Source: JAEUMW01 sp039807745 (GTDB lineage Bacteria; Pseudomonadota; Gammaproteobacteria; Burkholderiales; JAEUMW01). Taken from it: 29,465 nucleotides of DNA. This document shows positions 13,718 to 23,439 of this stretch, piece by piece. Made by a program: the position numbers and the translations under genes. The notes beneath the pieces were generated by a model. That model did no database searches and was not told the origin of the DNA. It worked only from the letters and a program-made list of their open reading frames with translations. Numbering within the stretch: position 1 is the stretch's first letter; the number at the start of each line of letters is the position of its first letter. The stretch is from positions 1 to 29,465 of the forward strand of contig JBDHRV010000027.1 of NCBI GenBank assembly GCA_039807745.1, written 5' to 3'.

Positions 13718-14839
13718 TCACGCCATCGAGCCCAGCGTCCGGCGAAAGCGCGCCAGCGACAGCGCGAAGAGAATCGTGCCGATCGCGAACAGCGCAGCGA
13801 ACTGCGGCCACACCACCGAGAGGCCCGCATCCCGGAACAGGATGGCCTGCGCGAGCATGACGAAGTGCGTATCCGGAGCCGCGAGCATGATGTCCTGCAC
13901 GAAGGGCGGCATGCTCTCCCTCGGCGTAGCGCTGCCCGAGAGCATTTGCAGCGGTAGCAGCATGAGCATCAGCAGCAGGCCGAACTGCGGCATGGAGCGC
14001 GTGAGGGTGGCGAGGAAAATGCCGAAGGACGTCGTGGCGAATATCTGGAGCGCGGCGCCCACGAGAAACAGCGCAAGCGAGCCCTGGATCGGTATCGACA
14101 GCATCCACTGGACGGAGAACACCAGCGCAAACGCCGTGGCAGCGACGACGACGAGCCCCATCGACCAGACCTTGCTGAGCATGATTTCGAGCGGGGTCAC
14201 CGGCATCGCGAGCAGGTGTTCGACGGTGCCGTGTTCGCGCTCGCGAATCAACGCGGCGCCGGTGAGGAGGATGGCGAGCATCGTGACGTTCTTGACGACC
14301 TGCATCACACCGCCGAACCACGACCGGTTGAACTCGGGGTTGAAGCGGGCCCGCAGCGCCAGATCGACTGGTGGTGCCGCGTTCGAACGGTGGCCTTCCA
14401 TGAACGCGTTCACTTCGCTCGTGACGATCGCCTGGACGTAGCCGCTGCCGGTGAAGGCCTGGCTCATGCGCGTGGCGTCGACGTTGAGCTGGATGGCGGG
14501 GGTACGCCCGGCCAGGACGTCGTACTGGAAGCGCGACGGAATGTAGAGCGCGAACGTGTCGAGCCCGGCGTCCATCCGCGCGTCCATCTCCGCCCGCGTG
14601 ATCACGGCGGGCGGCAGGAAGTACGGCGGGTAGAATGCGTCGACGATGCGCATGGAGAGCGCGGAGCGGTCCTCGTCGACGATGGCGATCGGCGCCTTGC
14701 GAAGCGTTTCCGGGAGCGCGGACGCGGCAGAGTAGATGTTGAAGGTGAAAGCCCACGCGATCAGCGCGAGCATGACCGGATCGCGCGCCAGACTGCGCAG
14801 TTCCTTCACGCCGAGGTGCACCACGTTACCGATGCGCAT
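13718..14839 (-). CDS. yhhJ: ABC-2 type transporter permease, YhhJ family
   Basis: This is a 373-residue inner-membrane permease, about the length of E. coli YhhJ. One N-terminal membrane segment lies at about residues 20-40. A large periplasmic region of ~130 residues follows, with VDEDRSALSMRIVDAF and a GSGYVQAIV segment. Five or so C-terminal helices come after (residues ~175-370), including the conserved EREHGTVEHLLAMPVTPLEI loop of ABC-2 permeases. It should pair with the permease half of RbbA, whose gene ends 3 bases upstream. This is the last gene of the export block; no U-tract terminator is visible after its stop. Confidence 0.9.
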   Translation of the reverse strand: MRIGNVVHLGVKELRSLARDPVMLALIAWAFTFNIYSAASALPETLRKAPIAIVDEDRSALSMRIVDAFYPPYFLPPAVITRAEMDARMDAGLDTFALYIPSRFQYDVLAGRTPAIQLNVDATRMSQAFTGSGYVQAIVTSEVNAFMEGHRSNAAPPVDLALRARFNPEFNRSWFGGVMQVVKNVTMLAILLTGAALIREREHGTVEHLLAMPVTPLEIMLSKVWSMGLVVVAATAFALVFSVQWMLSIPIQGSLALFLVGAALQIFATTSFGIFLATLTRSMPQFGLLLMLMLLPLQMLSGSATPRESMPPFVQDIMLAAPDTHFVMLAQAILFRDAGLSVVWPQFAALFAIGTILFALSLARFRRTLGSMA

Positions 14840-14842
14840 GTC

Positions 14843-17632
14843 TCACCGATCCTGCTTCTGCAGCAGAACTGTTCCCAGCGCGATGAGGATGGGCACGATG
14901 ATGAGCAGTGCAACGAACGAGGTCTGGAGATCGGCGAAATGCAGACCTTTGGAGAAGGTACCGCGCGCGATCGTCAGAAAATAGGTGGTCGGGTAGATCT
15001 CGCCGATGAATCGACCCGCGCCCTCGAGCGAGGATACGGGATCGGTGAACCCGGAGAACTGGACGGCAGGCAGGAGTGTGAGTATGGCAGTGCCGAACAG
15101 GGCAGCGATCTGGCTTCTCACGAACGCGGACATGACCAGTCCGAAGGACGTTGCCGCGATGACATACAGAAGCGCCCCGGCTGCCAGCGCCGGAAAGCTG
15201 CCCTTGACCGGCACACCGAACAGGAAAATCGCAAGCGCCGTGAGCAGCAGAAAATTGAGCATCGCGAGCGCCACATAAGGTATCTGCTTGCCGAGCAGAA
15301 ATTCGAGGCGCGTGACCGGAGTGACGTACAGATTCACGATCGAGCCGAGTTCCTTCTCGCGGACCACCGACAAAGCAGCGAGTACGGCCGGAATCAGCAT
15401 CAGCAGCAGCGGGATCACCCCGGGCACCATTGCGGGCTGGCTCTTCACGTCCGGGTTGTAACGAAAGCGCGTCTCGATGTTGACGAGTCCCGTCGTCGCC
15501 GCACTGCCGAAAGCTTCGCGCGCCCGGTGGGCCAGCCATTGCGCATGCATGCCCTGTACATAACCCTGCACCGTTTCGGCGCGCGTGGGCATGGAGCCGT
15601 CGATCCAGGCGCCGATCTCGACCGGCGTGCGGCGTGCCACGTCGCGGGCAAAGCCCGGCGGGATCTCGATCGCCAGTGCGATCTCGCCCGCACGCATGCG
15701 CTGGTCCAGTTCCGTGTAGTCGCGGATCGGTGGCTGCTCGGTGAAATAGCGCGACCCGGCGAGGTTGAGCGTGTAATCGCGGCTCAAGGTGGTCTCGTCA
15801 CGGTCGAGCACGGCGAAAGAGAGGTTTTCCACGTCCAGGCTGATGCCGTAGCCGAATACGACCATCATCAGCATGCTGCCCAACGTCGCGAGCGTGAGAC
15901 GGACGGGATCGCGGCGCAGTTCCAGCGCCTCGCGCAACGTGTAGCTGAACAGGCGGCGCGGATTGAAGAACGACGGGCGGTGCGCGGCCGACGATCGGGC
16001 GCGTGCCTTCGGCACCTCGGGCAGGTCGGTCGGGGCGGGGGCCGCGGGCGCGGGCGCGTCCCGCCCCAGCGCATCTTCCAGGTAGGCGATGAACGCCTCT
16101 TCGAGGGTGCCCGCGCCGCGTCTGGCGATGAGCGCGGCCGGGGCATCGCTGACGAGCACGCGGCCCGCGTGCATGAACGAGATGCGGTCGCAGCGTTCGG
16201 CCTCGTTCATGAAGTGGGTGGAAACGAAGATGGTGACGTTGTCCTTGCGCGCGAGGTCGATCAAGATGCGCCAGAACGCGTCCCGCGCCACCGGGTCCAC
16301 GCCCGACGTGGGTTCGTCGAGAATGAGCATCTCCGGCCCGTGGATCGTGGCGACGGCGAGCGAGAGGCGCTGGCGCTGGCCGAGCGGGAGCGCATCGGGC
16401 AGCGTGTCCAGGATGTCGGCGAGACCGAAGCGCTCCACCATCTCGCGTACGCGCGACTCGATACGGTCTGCAGACATCCCGAAGAGGCGCGCGTGCAGCG
16501 CCAGGTTCTGGCGCACGGTGAGTTCGCCGTAAAGCGAGAACGCCTGCGTCATGTAGCCAACGCGGCGACGCGTGGCGATATCGCGCGGGTCCACGGGCTG
16601 GCCGAACAGCCACGCCTGACCCTCGCTGGGCGGCAGCAGACCCGTCAACATTTTCATCGTCGTCGTCTTGCCGCAGCCGTTGGAGCCGAGAAACCCGAAG
16701 ATCTCGCCGCGTTCGATGCGGAGGTTCACGTGGTCGACGGCGACGAAGTCGCCGAACCGCATCGTGAGATCGCGCGCCTCGATGGCCGTCTCGCCGTCGG
16801 CGGCGGCAGCGCGCGGCGCGATGACAATCGCTTCATGGCCTGCGCGCTGCTCGGCGGGCAGCAGCGTGATGAACGCCTCTTCCAGCGTGCGGGTGGCGGT
16901 GCGGGCAAGCATTTCCTGCGGGCTGCCTGTGGCGAGAACCCGCCCGAGGTTCATGGCGGCCAGCCAGTCGAACCGCGCGGCCTCTTCCATGTACGCAGTG
17001 GCGATCAGCACGCTCATGCCGGGGCGGCCGGCGCGGATGCGTTCGATCAGATCCCAGAACTGGCGCCGCGACAGCGGATCCACCCCGGTCGTGGGCTCGT
17101 CGAGGATCAGCAGATCCGGATCGTGAATGAGCGCACAGCAGAGGCCGAGCTTCTGCTTCATGCCGCCCGAAAGCTTGCCTGCCGGGCGCCCCGCGAACGG
17201 CGCCAGTCCCGTGGCTTGCAGGAGGCCGGCGATGCGTTGCTCGCGTTCGCGACGTCCCTGACCGAACAGCCGTCCGAAGAACTCTACGTTCTCGAGCACT
17301 GACAGCGTTGGATAGAGATTTTTCCCCAGGCCTTGCGGCATGTAGGCGATGCGCGGCAATAAGCCGTTGCGGTATTGCGCGTTACCCATGTCGCCGCCCA
17401 GGACCTCGATGCGGCCGGACTGAATGGCGCGAGCACCGGCAAGGAGCGAGAAGAGGCTCGACTTTCCGACACCGTCGGGACCGATGAAGCCCGCCATGCA
17501 GCCCGCTGGCACATCGAGCGTCACCGCGTCGAGCGCCTGAACTTTGCCGTAACGCAGGCTAACGTCAAGCAGGCGTGCGGCGGCGGATCCATCCGGCGGC
17601 GACCCCGTGCCCGCACCCTCACGCACGGTCAT
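14843..17632 (-). CDS. rbbA: RbbA-like double ATPase-permease fusion of an ABC exporter
   Basis: This is a 929-residue inner-membrane protein (E. coli RbbA is 911). It has two ABC ATPase domains and an ABC-2 permease domain in one chain. ATPase 1 has Walker A GPDGVGKSS (G51-S59), signature LSGGMKQKL and Walker B LLILDEPTTGVDP. ATPase 2 has GSNGCGKTT, a divergent signature LPLGQRQRL (usual in RbbA) and LILDEPTSGVDP. The permease occupies residues ~550-929, ending with PVTRLEFLLGK and several helices. The ATG at 17632 overlaps the stop of the upstream adaptor as ATGA, so it is preferred over the in-frame GTG at 17665. In E. coli this family was named for ribosome-associated ATPase activity. The gene context here, yhiI-rbbA-yhhJ, argues for export. 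Confidence 0.93.
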   Translation of the reverse strand: MTVREGAGTGSPPDGSAAARLLDVSLRYGKVQALDAVTLDVPAGCMAGFIGPDGVGKSSLFSLLAGARAIQSGRIEVLGGDMGNAQYRNGLLPRIAYMPQGLGKNLYPTLSVLENVEFFGRLFGQGRREREQRIAGLLQATGLAPFAGRPAGKLSGGMKQKLGLCCALIHDPDLLILDEPTTGVDPLSRRQFWDLIERIRAGRPGMSVLIATAYMEEAARFDWLAAMNLGRVLATGSPQEMLARTATRTLEEAFITLLPAEQRAGHEAIVIAPRAAAADGETAIEARDLTMRFGDFVAVDHVNLRIERGEIFGFLGSNGCGKTTTMKMLTGLLPPSEGQAWLFGQPVDPRDIATRRRVGYMTQAFSLYGELTVRQNLALHARLFGMSADRIESRVREMVERFGLADILDTLPDALPLGQRQRLSLAVATIHGPEMLILDEPTSGVDPVARDAFWRILIDLARKDNVTIFVSTHFMNEAERCDRISFMHAGRVLVSDAPAALIARRGAGTLEEAFIAYLEDALGRDAPAPAAPAPTDLPEVPKARARSSAAHRPSFFNPRRLFSYTLREALELRRDPVRLTLATLGSMLMMVVFGYGISLDVENLSFAVLDRDETTLSRDYTLNLAGSRYFTEQPPIRDYTELDQRMRAGEIALAIEIPPGFARDVARRTPVEIGAWIDGSMPTRAETVQGYVQGMHAQWLAHRAREAFGSAATTGLVNIETRFRYNPDVKSQPAMVPGVIPLLLMLIPAVLAALSVVREKELGSIVNLYVTPVTRLEFLLGKQIPYVALAMLNFLLLTALAIFLFGVPVKGSFPALAAGALLYVIAATSFGLVMSAFVRSQIAALFGTAILTLLPAVQFSGFTDPVSSLEGAGRFIGEIYPTTYFLTIARGTFSKGLHFADLQTSFVALLIIVPILIALGTVLLQKQDR

Positions 17633-18702
17633 TCGGGCAGCCGCACCTGAAGGTTGGACGGCCACTGCACGCCCGGCTCCACGCGCACGTAGGCGATTCC
17701 AGGAACACCGGTCTTGACCTGCTTGATGTGTTTCCGGAGCAGATCGGGGGAAATCTGGGCGCGAATGCGGAACATGAGCTTCTCGCGCTCGGTTGCCGTC
17801 TCGACGGTCTTGGGCGTGAACTGGGCGACGTCCGCGACGAAGGACACCTGGGCCGGGATCACGTACTGAGGCGCTGCATCCAGCACGAGGCGAACTTCCG
17901 CGCCGAGGGCGACCCTTCCGGCAAGGGCGGTCGGCAGGAAGAAGGTCATGTACACGTCGGACAGATCGACCAGATTGAGCACGCGTCCGCCGGCCGGCAC
18001 CACCTCGCCGACGCGGGCCACCAGATACTGCACGCGGCCATCGCGGGGGGACCGCAGGACGGTGTCTTCGATGTTGGCACGGATGCGTTCGATGTTCGCC
18101 TCTGTCGCCGCCGCGGCGGACTGTGCACCCACCAACTGTGAACGCGCGCTGACGATCGCAGCCTGCGCTGCAGCGACCTGTGCCCGACCCGCAGCCACGG
18201 CCTCACGGGCGCTGTCGGCCCGTGCACGATCGTCGTCCACCGCCTGCGGCGACAGAAATCCCTTCGCGGCGAGCGCCTCCGAACGCGATGCGTGCGCCTT
18301 CGCGGTCCTGAGCTCAACCTCGAGCCGCGCCACCTCCGCTCGCGCTGCCGCCTTCTCGGCTTCGCGCTGCGCGACCTGGCTGCGAGCCGCGTCGATCGCA
18401 CTTTGCGCTCGCCGCGATTCGGCCTCGGCCTCGCGCAACTGCGCATTGAGCACGTCGGTGTCCATCACGGCCACCACCTGTCCCGCCGTGACGAAATCGC
18501 CCTCGTTCACCCGAATCTCGGTCACCCGTCCGGCCGCCTTCGCCGCCACGTCGATTTCCGTCGCCTCGATACGGCCGTTGGCGCCTGCGAGCCCAGTGTT
18601 CTGGTCCTTGGCGGCGTAGTGCAGCCAGGCCATGACGGCCGCCACGACGACACCCGCACCCACGGCGGCCCACGCTAACCATTTTTTCAGTTGTGTGTTC
18701 AT
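17629..18702 (-). CDS. yhiI: HlyD-type membrane fusion protein, YhiI family
   Basis: This is a 357-residue periplasmic adaptor (E. coli YhiI is 355). One N-terminal membrane anchor lies at about residues 8-27. A lipoyl/barrel-sandwich half-motif follows (AGRVTEIRVNEGDFVTAGQVV). A long Ala/Glu/Arg-rich coiled-coil hairpin spans residues ~85-200, and the second lipoyl half comes after (RSPRDGRVQYLVARVGEVV). The ATG at 18702 has a strong GGAGGAG ribosome site, which decides it over the upstream frame extension. It ends in an ATGA overlap with rbbA. The gap of 84 bases to the upstream NodT gene has no clear terminator, so this set may be read through from the RND operon. Confidence 0.92.
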   Translation of the reverse strand: MNTQLKKWLAWAAVGAGVVVAAVMAWLHYAAKDQNTGLAGANGRIEATEIDVAAKAAGRVTEIRVNEGDFVTAGQVVAVMDTDVLNAQLREAEAESRRAQSAIDAARSQVAQREAEKAAARAEVARLEVELRTAKAHASRSEALAAKGFLSPQAVDDDRARADSAREAVAAGRAQVAAAQAAIVSARSQLVGAQSAAAATEANIERIRANIEDTVLRSPRDGRVQYLVARVGEVVPAGGRVLNLVDLSDVYMTFFLPTALAGRVALGAEVRLVLDAAPQYVIPAQVSFVADVAQFTPKTVETATEREKLMFRIRAQISPDLLRKHIKQVKTGVPGIAYVRVEPGVQWPSNLQVRLPE

Positions 18703-18786
18703 CGTGCTCCTCCCATCCGGTCGGACTGGCCCAGCGTCCCAGAGGCACACGACAACTGTTCGTGCCCAAGACCGGTGCCCGCTCGA

Positions 18787-20250
18787 TCATTGAATCTGCC
18801 CGCTATCCGACACCGCGACGGGCGCGTCCCACCCACCGCCCAGGGCGCGGACGAGTGCCACCGTCGAGTTCGCCCGCGCGCCGCGGATCTGCACATCGGA
18901 GCGCTGGACCGCGAGGAGCGTGCGCTGCGCCTCGATGACATCGAGGTAGCCGGTCGCGCCGAACTTGTACCGCACCTCTGCGATGCGCGTGGCCTGCGCC
19001 GCCGAAGCCAGGGCGGCTCGCGTCGATTGAGCCTGCCCGTCGAGCGTGCGCAGCGCGACCAGACTGTCCTCCACCTCGGCGAACGCCACGAGCACCTGCT
19101 GGCGATAGATCGCGACGGACTCCTGCAGCGCGGCTTCCGCGCGTTCCAGGTTGGCGCGGTTGCGGCCGCCGTCGATGATCGGCGCGGTGAGGATGGTGCC
19201 GATCAGGGGGCCGAGCAGCCACGTGCGGCTCGACCAGTTGAAGAGATCGGAGAGATCCGCGGACTCGTATCCGCCCAGGGCGGTGAGCTTGAGCACCGGG
19301 AAGAACGCCGACTTGGCAACACCGATGCGCGCGTTGGCAGCCGCCATCTGCCGCGTCGCCGCCGCGATGTCGGGGCGCCGCTCGAGCAGCTCCGAAGGCA
19401 ATCCGGGCGGGATAGCCGGCAACTCGTTCACGAGCGTTGTGACTTCGAGCGCGAGCGCAGCGGGCGGCTTGCCGATCAGCACCGCGAGCGCGTGCTCGAG
19501 CTCGCCACGCCGGCGCTCGATCCCGATCGCCTCGGTGCGTGTGTTCGCCTCCTCGGTCTTCGCGCGCGCGAGATCGAGCTCGCTGATGTCCCCGAGATCG
19601 AAGCGGCGCTGCAACAGTTGCACGCTCTCTTCCCGCCACTTGACCGTCTCCCACAGGATGCGCAGCTCGTCGTCGGCGGCGCGCAGGGCGAAATAGGTCT
19701 GCGCCACGTCCGCCTGCAGCGCGAGCGTCACCGAGCGGAAGGTCGCGACGTTCGCCTCGTAATCGCTGCGCGTGGCGTTGATGGTGTCGGACACACGGCC
19801 GAAGAGATCCACTTCGTAGCTCACCGTCAGCAACGCGCGCCACGCCGTGTACGGATCGACCATCTCGCCCGGCGGCAGACCGAGCGAGACACCGGTGGGC
19901 TGAACCCGCGTCGGACCGAAACCGGCGTTCACCTGCGGGATACGATCCGCCTTCGCCACCCCGACGAGCGCGCGGGCCTGGGCGACCCGTGCTGCCGCCG
20001 CCCGCAGGTTCTGGTTGGCCGCGATCGCGTCCTCTTCCAGTCGGTCGAGCACGGGATCGTTGAACACCTGCCACCACTGGCCGCGCGGCAGGTCTTCGGA
20101 CGGCCGCGCGGGCTTCCAGGCGCCCCGCTCTGCCGGCGGCAGCTCCTTGAAGCTGGCCGGCACCTCGACCTCGGGCTGCTTGAGCTCGGGCGCAAGCGAG
20201 CATCCGGACACGAGGGCTGCGGCAGCGATCAGCGCGAGCAGCCGTCTCAT
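18787..20250 (-). CDS. NodT/OprM-family outer-membrane efflux lipoprotein (OprC/OpcM-like)
   Basis: This is a 487-residue outer-membrane channel of a tripartite RND pump. The signal peptide ends in the lipobox LVSGC, with lipidated C17. Two repeated OEP domains follow, recognised by WWQVFNDPVLDRL, YEVDLFGRV, LLERRPDIAAA and LTAPIIDGGRNRANLE. The last residues are a variable tail. Its ATG overlaps the RND pump stop as ATGA (20247-20250). By operon order it corresponds to OprC/OpcM of Burkholderia BpeEF-OprC/CeoAB-OpcM. It may also serve the YhiI-RbbA-YhhJ transporter next door, which has no channel gene of its own. A decayed piece of this gene or a relative lies at 10270-10403. Confidence 0.92.
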   Translation of the reverse strand: MRRLLALIAAAALVSGCSLAPELKQPEVEVPASFKELPPAERGAWKPARPSEDLPRGQWWQVFNDPVLDRLEEDAIAANQNLRAAAARVAQARALVGVAKADRIPQVNAGFGPTRVQPTGVSLGLPPGEMVDPYTAWRALLTVSYEVDLFGRVSDTINATRSDYEANVATFRSVTLALQADVAQTYFALRAADDELRILWETVKWREESVQLLQRRFDLGDISELDLARAKTEEANTRTEAIGIERRRGELEHALAVLIGKPPAALALEVTTLVNELPAIPPGLPSELLERRPDIAAATRQMAAANARIGVAKSAFFPVLKLTALGGYESADLSDLFNWSSRTWLLGPLIGTILTAPIIDGGRNRANLERAEAALQESVAIYRQQVLVAFAEVEDSLVALRTLDGQAQSTRAALASAAQATRIAEVRYKFGATGYLDVIEAQRTLLAVQRSDVQIRGARANSTVALVRALGGGWDAPVAVSDSGQIQ

Positions 20251-23200
20251 CGCACGCCTCCCGCATCGGGGGCCGCCGTCTTCGGCGTCGCGACCCGCGC
20301 GTGGCCCTTGCGGCGGCGGTGCAGCAGCACGTAGAACACCGGCGTCAGGAACAGACCGAAGAAGGTGACGCCGAGCATGCCCCAGAACACCGCCACCCCC
20401 ATGGCATGGCGCATCTCGGCGCCGGCGCCGGTGGACAGCACGAGCGGCACCACGCCCATGATGAACGCGAACGAAGTCATCAGGATCGGCCGCAGCCGCA
20501 TGCGGCAAGCCTCCAGCGCGGCGCGCACCGGATCGTGCGCCGATTCCCGCATCTCCAGCTCGCGCGCGAACTCCACGATCAGGATCGCGTTCTTGCAGGC
20601 GAGGCCCATCAGCACGAAGAGCGCGATCTGCGTGAAGATGTTGTTATCGCCCCCGGTCAGGATCACGCCCGAAATCGCGAAGAGCAGACACATCGGCACG
20701 ATCAGGATGATGGCGAGCGGCAGCTTCAGGCTCTCGTACTGCGCTGACAGCACGAGGAACACGAGCAGCACGCACAGCGGGAAGACCAGCACCGCGGTGT
20801 TGCCGGCGAGGATCTCCTGATAGGTGAGGTCGGTCCACTCGAACGTGATGCCGCGCGGCAGCGTTTCACGCGCAATGCGCTCGATCGCTGCCTGCGCCTG
20901 CCCCGAGCTGAAGCCGGGCGCGGCGGCACCGTTCAAGTCCGCCGACGGAAACGCGTTGTAGCGGATCGCGCGGTCGGGGCCAAAGCTGTTTTCGACCTGC
21001 AGCACCGACCCGAGCGGCACGAGTTCGCCCTTGCTGTTGCGCGTCTTCAAATGCACGATGTCCTCCGCGCGCGACCGGAACGGCGCATCCGCCTGCACCA
21101 CCACGCGGTACGTGCGGCCGAAGCGGTTGAAATCGTTCACGTAGAGCGAGCCCAGGTTGATCTGCATGGTGTCGAAGACGTCGGTCAACGCAATGCCCAT
21201 GCGTTTCGCCTTGGCGCGGTCCACGTCCGCATAGAGTTGCGGTACATTGATCTGGAAGCTCGAGAACACGCCGGTCAACTCGGGCGTCTGCCAGGCCTTC
21301 TGCTCCATCGCCTTCATCGCGTCGTAGAGCGCCTGATCGCCGAGCCCGCCGCGATCCTCGATCTGCAGCTTGAAGCCGCCGATGGCGCCGAGACCGCTCA
21401 CCGGCGGCGGCGGGAAGACCGCGATGAACGCGTCCTCGATGCCGGCGAGGCGCTGGTTGATCGACCCGGCGATGGCCCCGCCCGAGAGCTCCGGCGACTT
21501 GCGCTTCTCGAACTCGTCGAGACCGAAGAACACGATCCCCGCATTCGGCGCATTGGTGAAGCCCGCGATCGAAAGCCCGGGAAAGCCGACGGCGTCCTTC
21601 ACGCCCGGCGTCTTCAGCGCGATCTCGGACATGCGGCGGATCACGCTCTCCGTGCGGTCGAGCGAGGCGCCGTCGGGCAGCTGCGCGAAACCGACCAGGT
21701 ACTGCTTGTCCTGTACCGGCACGAAGCCGTGCGGCACCCGCTGGAACGCGAACCACGTAAAGCCGATCAGCACGGCGTAGACCGCGAGCGCGATTACCTT
21801 GTGATCCAGCACGCGCGCGACCGTCCTCTGATACTTGTTGGCGCTCGCCTTGAACGTGCGGTCGAACCAGCGGAAGAAGCCTCCCAACACGCGGTCCATG
21901 ACGCGGGTGAGCCAATCCTTCGGCGCGTCGTGCGGCTTGAGCAGGAGCGCGGCAAGAGCAGGTGACAGCGTGAGCGAGTTGAACGCGGAGATCACCGTCG
22001 AGATCGCGATGGTGAGCGCGAACTGCCGGTAGAACTGACCGGTCAGGCCGGATACGAAGGCGATCGGGACGAACACCGCGCACAGGGTGAGCGCGATGGC
22101 GATGATCGGGCCGCTCACCTCGCGCATCGCCCGATAGGTCGCCGTCTTCGCGTCGTTCCCGAGCTCGATGTTGCGCTCCACGTTCTCCACCACCACGATC
22201 GCGTCGTCGACCACGATGCCGATGGCGAGCACGAGGCCGAAGAGCGTCAGCGTGTTGATCGAGAAGCCGAACAGCAGCATGAACGCGAACGTGCCGACGA
22301 TCGACACCGGCACCGCCACCAGCGGGATGATCGACGCGCGCCACGTCTGCAGGAACACGATCACCACGATCACGACGAGCAGGATCGCTTCGAGCAGCGT
22401 CTCGATCACGGCCTGGATCGACTTCTGCACGAAGCGCGTCGGGTCGTAGACGATGTCGTACGACACACCGGCCGGGAAGCTGCGGCTCATCTCCGCCATC
22501 GCCTGGCGGACGTTGTTCGAGAGCTCGATCGCGTTCGAACCCGGCGCCTGGAAGATCACGATCGCGACCGCGGGCTTGTTGTTGAGCAGCGAGCGCAGGG
22601 CGTACTCCCCCGCCCCGAGCTCGATGCGCGCCACGTCCTTCAGGCGCAGCACCCCGCCGTCGGGGGAGGTCGCGACGATCACTGCGCCGAATTCCTCCTC
22701 GGTCACGAGCCGCCCCTGCGTGTTCACCGAGAGCTGGAAGTCCGTGTCCTTCGCCGCCGGCGGCGCGCCCACGACCCCCGCCGCCACCTGCTTGTTCTGC
22801 TCGCGCAGCGCCCGCACCACGTCGCTCGCCGTGAGATTGCGGCTCGCGAGCTTTTGCGGGTCGAGCCACACGCGCATCGCGTAATCTCCGGCGCCGAACA
22901 CGAGCACCTGGCCCATGCCGGGGATGCGCTGCAGGTTGTCCTTGATGTTGAGCACCGCGTAGTTGCGCAGGTACAGCTCGTCGTAGCGCTCGTCGGGCGA
23001 GAGGATGTGCACCACCATCGCGATGTCGGGCGAGCTCTTCTGCGTGATGACGCCGATCTGCCGCACCTCTTCCGGCAATCTCGGCAACGCGCGCTGCACG
23101 CGGTTCTGCACCTGGGTCTCCGCCTGATCGACGTCGGTGCCGACCTTGAACGTGACCGTGAGCTGCAGCACGCCGTCGGTGGTCGCCTGCGACTCCATGT

Positions 23201-23435
23201 AGAGCATGTGCTCGACGCCGTTGATCTGCTCTTCGAGCGGTGCGGCGACGGTCTCGGCGATGACCTTGGGGTTGGCGCCCGGGTACGTGGCGCGCACCAC
23301 CACCGAGGGTGGCACGACGTCCGGGTATTCGCTCACCGGCAGGTTGAAGATCGCGATGAGCCCGGCGAGGAACATGAGCACCGACAGCACGCCCGCGAAA
23401 ATCGGGCGGTCGATGAAGAAGCGGGAGATGTTCAT
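20247..23435 (-). CDS. RND multidrug efflux pump, HAE1 family (MexF/BpeF/CeoB-like)
   Basis: This is a 1062-residue inner-membrane proton-driven drug exporter of usual HAE1 length. It has the start MNISRFFIDRPIFAGVL, the SEYPDVVPP motif, twelve expected membrane helices and two large periplasmic loops. The proton-relay residues are present: D410-D411 in IVVDDAIVVVENVERN and K948 in LACKNAILIVEF. Sequence texture (EEVRQIGVITQKSSPD, REQNKQVAAGVVGAPP) is close to MexF. The ATG at 23435 was chosen at the family N-terminus; the frame extends upstream only into the adaptor gene. It follows the adaptor stop by 4 bases and overlaps the NodT start. Substrates cannot be read from sequence; BpeEF/CeoAB relatives export chloramphenicol, trimethoprim and fluoroquinolones. 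Confidence 0.93.
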   Translation of the reverse strand: MNISRFFIDRPIFAGVLSVLMFLAGLIAIFNLPVSEYPDVVPPSVVVRATYPGANPKVIAETVAAPLEEQINGVEHMLYMESQATTDGVLQLTVTFKVGTDVDQAETQVQNRVQRALPRLPEEVRQIGVITQKSSPDIAMVVHILSPDERYDELYLRNYAVLNIKDNLQRIPGMGQVLVFGAGDYAMRVWLDPQKLASRNLTASDVVRALREQNKQVAAGVVGAPPAAKDTDFQLSVNTQGRLVTEEEFGAVIVATSPDGGVLRLKDVARIELGAGEYALRSLLNNKPAVAIVIFQAPGSNAIELSNNVRQAMAEMSRSFPAGVSYDIVYDPTRFVQKSIQAVIETLLEAILLVVIVVIVFLQTWRASIIPLVAVPVSIVGTFAFMLLFGFSINTLTLFGLVLAIGIVVDDAIVVVENVERNIELGNDAKTATYRAMREVSGPIIAIALTLCAVFVPIAFVSGLTGQFYRQFALTIAISTVISAFNSLTLSPALAALLLKPHDAPKDWLTRVMDRVLGGFFRWFDRTFKASANKYQRTVARVLDHKVIALAVYAVLIGFTWFAFQRVPHGFVPVQDKQYLVGFAQLPDGASLDRTESVIRRMSEIALKTPGVKDAVGFPGLSIAGFTNAPNAGIVFFGLDEFEKRKSPELSGGAIAGSINQRLAGIEDAFIAVFPPPPVSGLGAIGGFKLQIEDRGGLGDQALYDAMKAMEQKAWQTPELTGVFSSFQINVPQLYADVDRAKAKRMGIALTDVFDTMQINLGSLYVNDFNRFGRTYRVVVQADAPFRSRAEDIVHLKTRNSKGELVPLGSVLQVENSFGPDRAIRYNAFPSADLNGAAAPGFSSGQAQAAIERIARETLPRGITFEWTDLTYQEILAGNTAVLVFPLCVLLVFLVLSAQYESLKLPLAIILIVPMCLLFAISGVILTGGDNNIFTQIALFVLMGLACKNAILIVEFARELEMRESAHDPVRAALEACRMRLRPILMTSFAFIMGVVPLVLSTGAGAEMRHAMGVAVFWGMLGVTFFGLFLTPVFYVLLHRRRKGHARVATPKTAAPDAGGVR

Positions 23436-23439
23436 CGCG

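Noticed and set aside
14216..17302. Long plus-strand open frame (1028 codons) opposite rbbA and yhhJ
   Set aside because: It is antisense to two clearly conserved transporter genes, has no family pattern, and arises from high-GC codon bias.
17632..17665. GTG at 17665 as the rbbA start
   Set aside because: The ATG at 17632 forms an ATGA overlap with the adaptor stop, and the extra 11 residues are not typical of the family.
18691..22869. Several long antisense or out-of-frame open frames over the NodT and RND genes
   Set aside because: They have low-complexity Arg/Ala/Gly-rich translations without motifs, while the overlapping RND genes are well supported.
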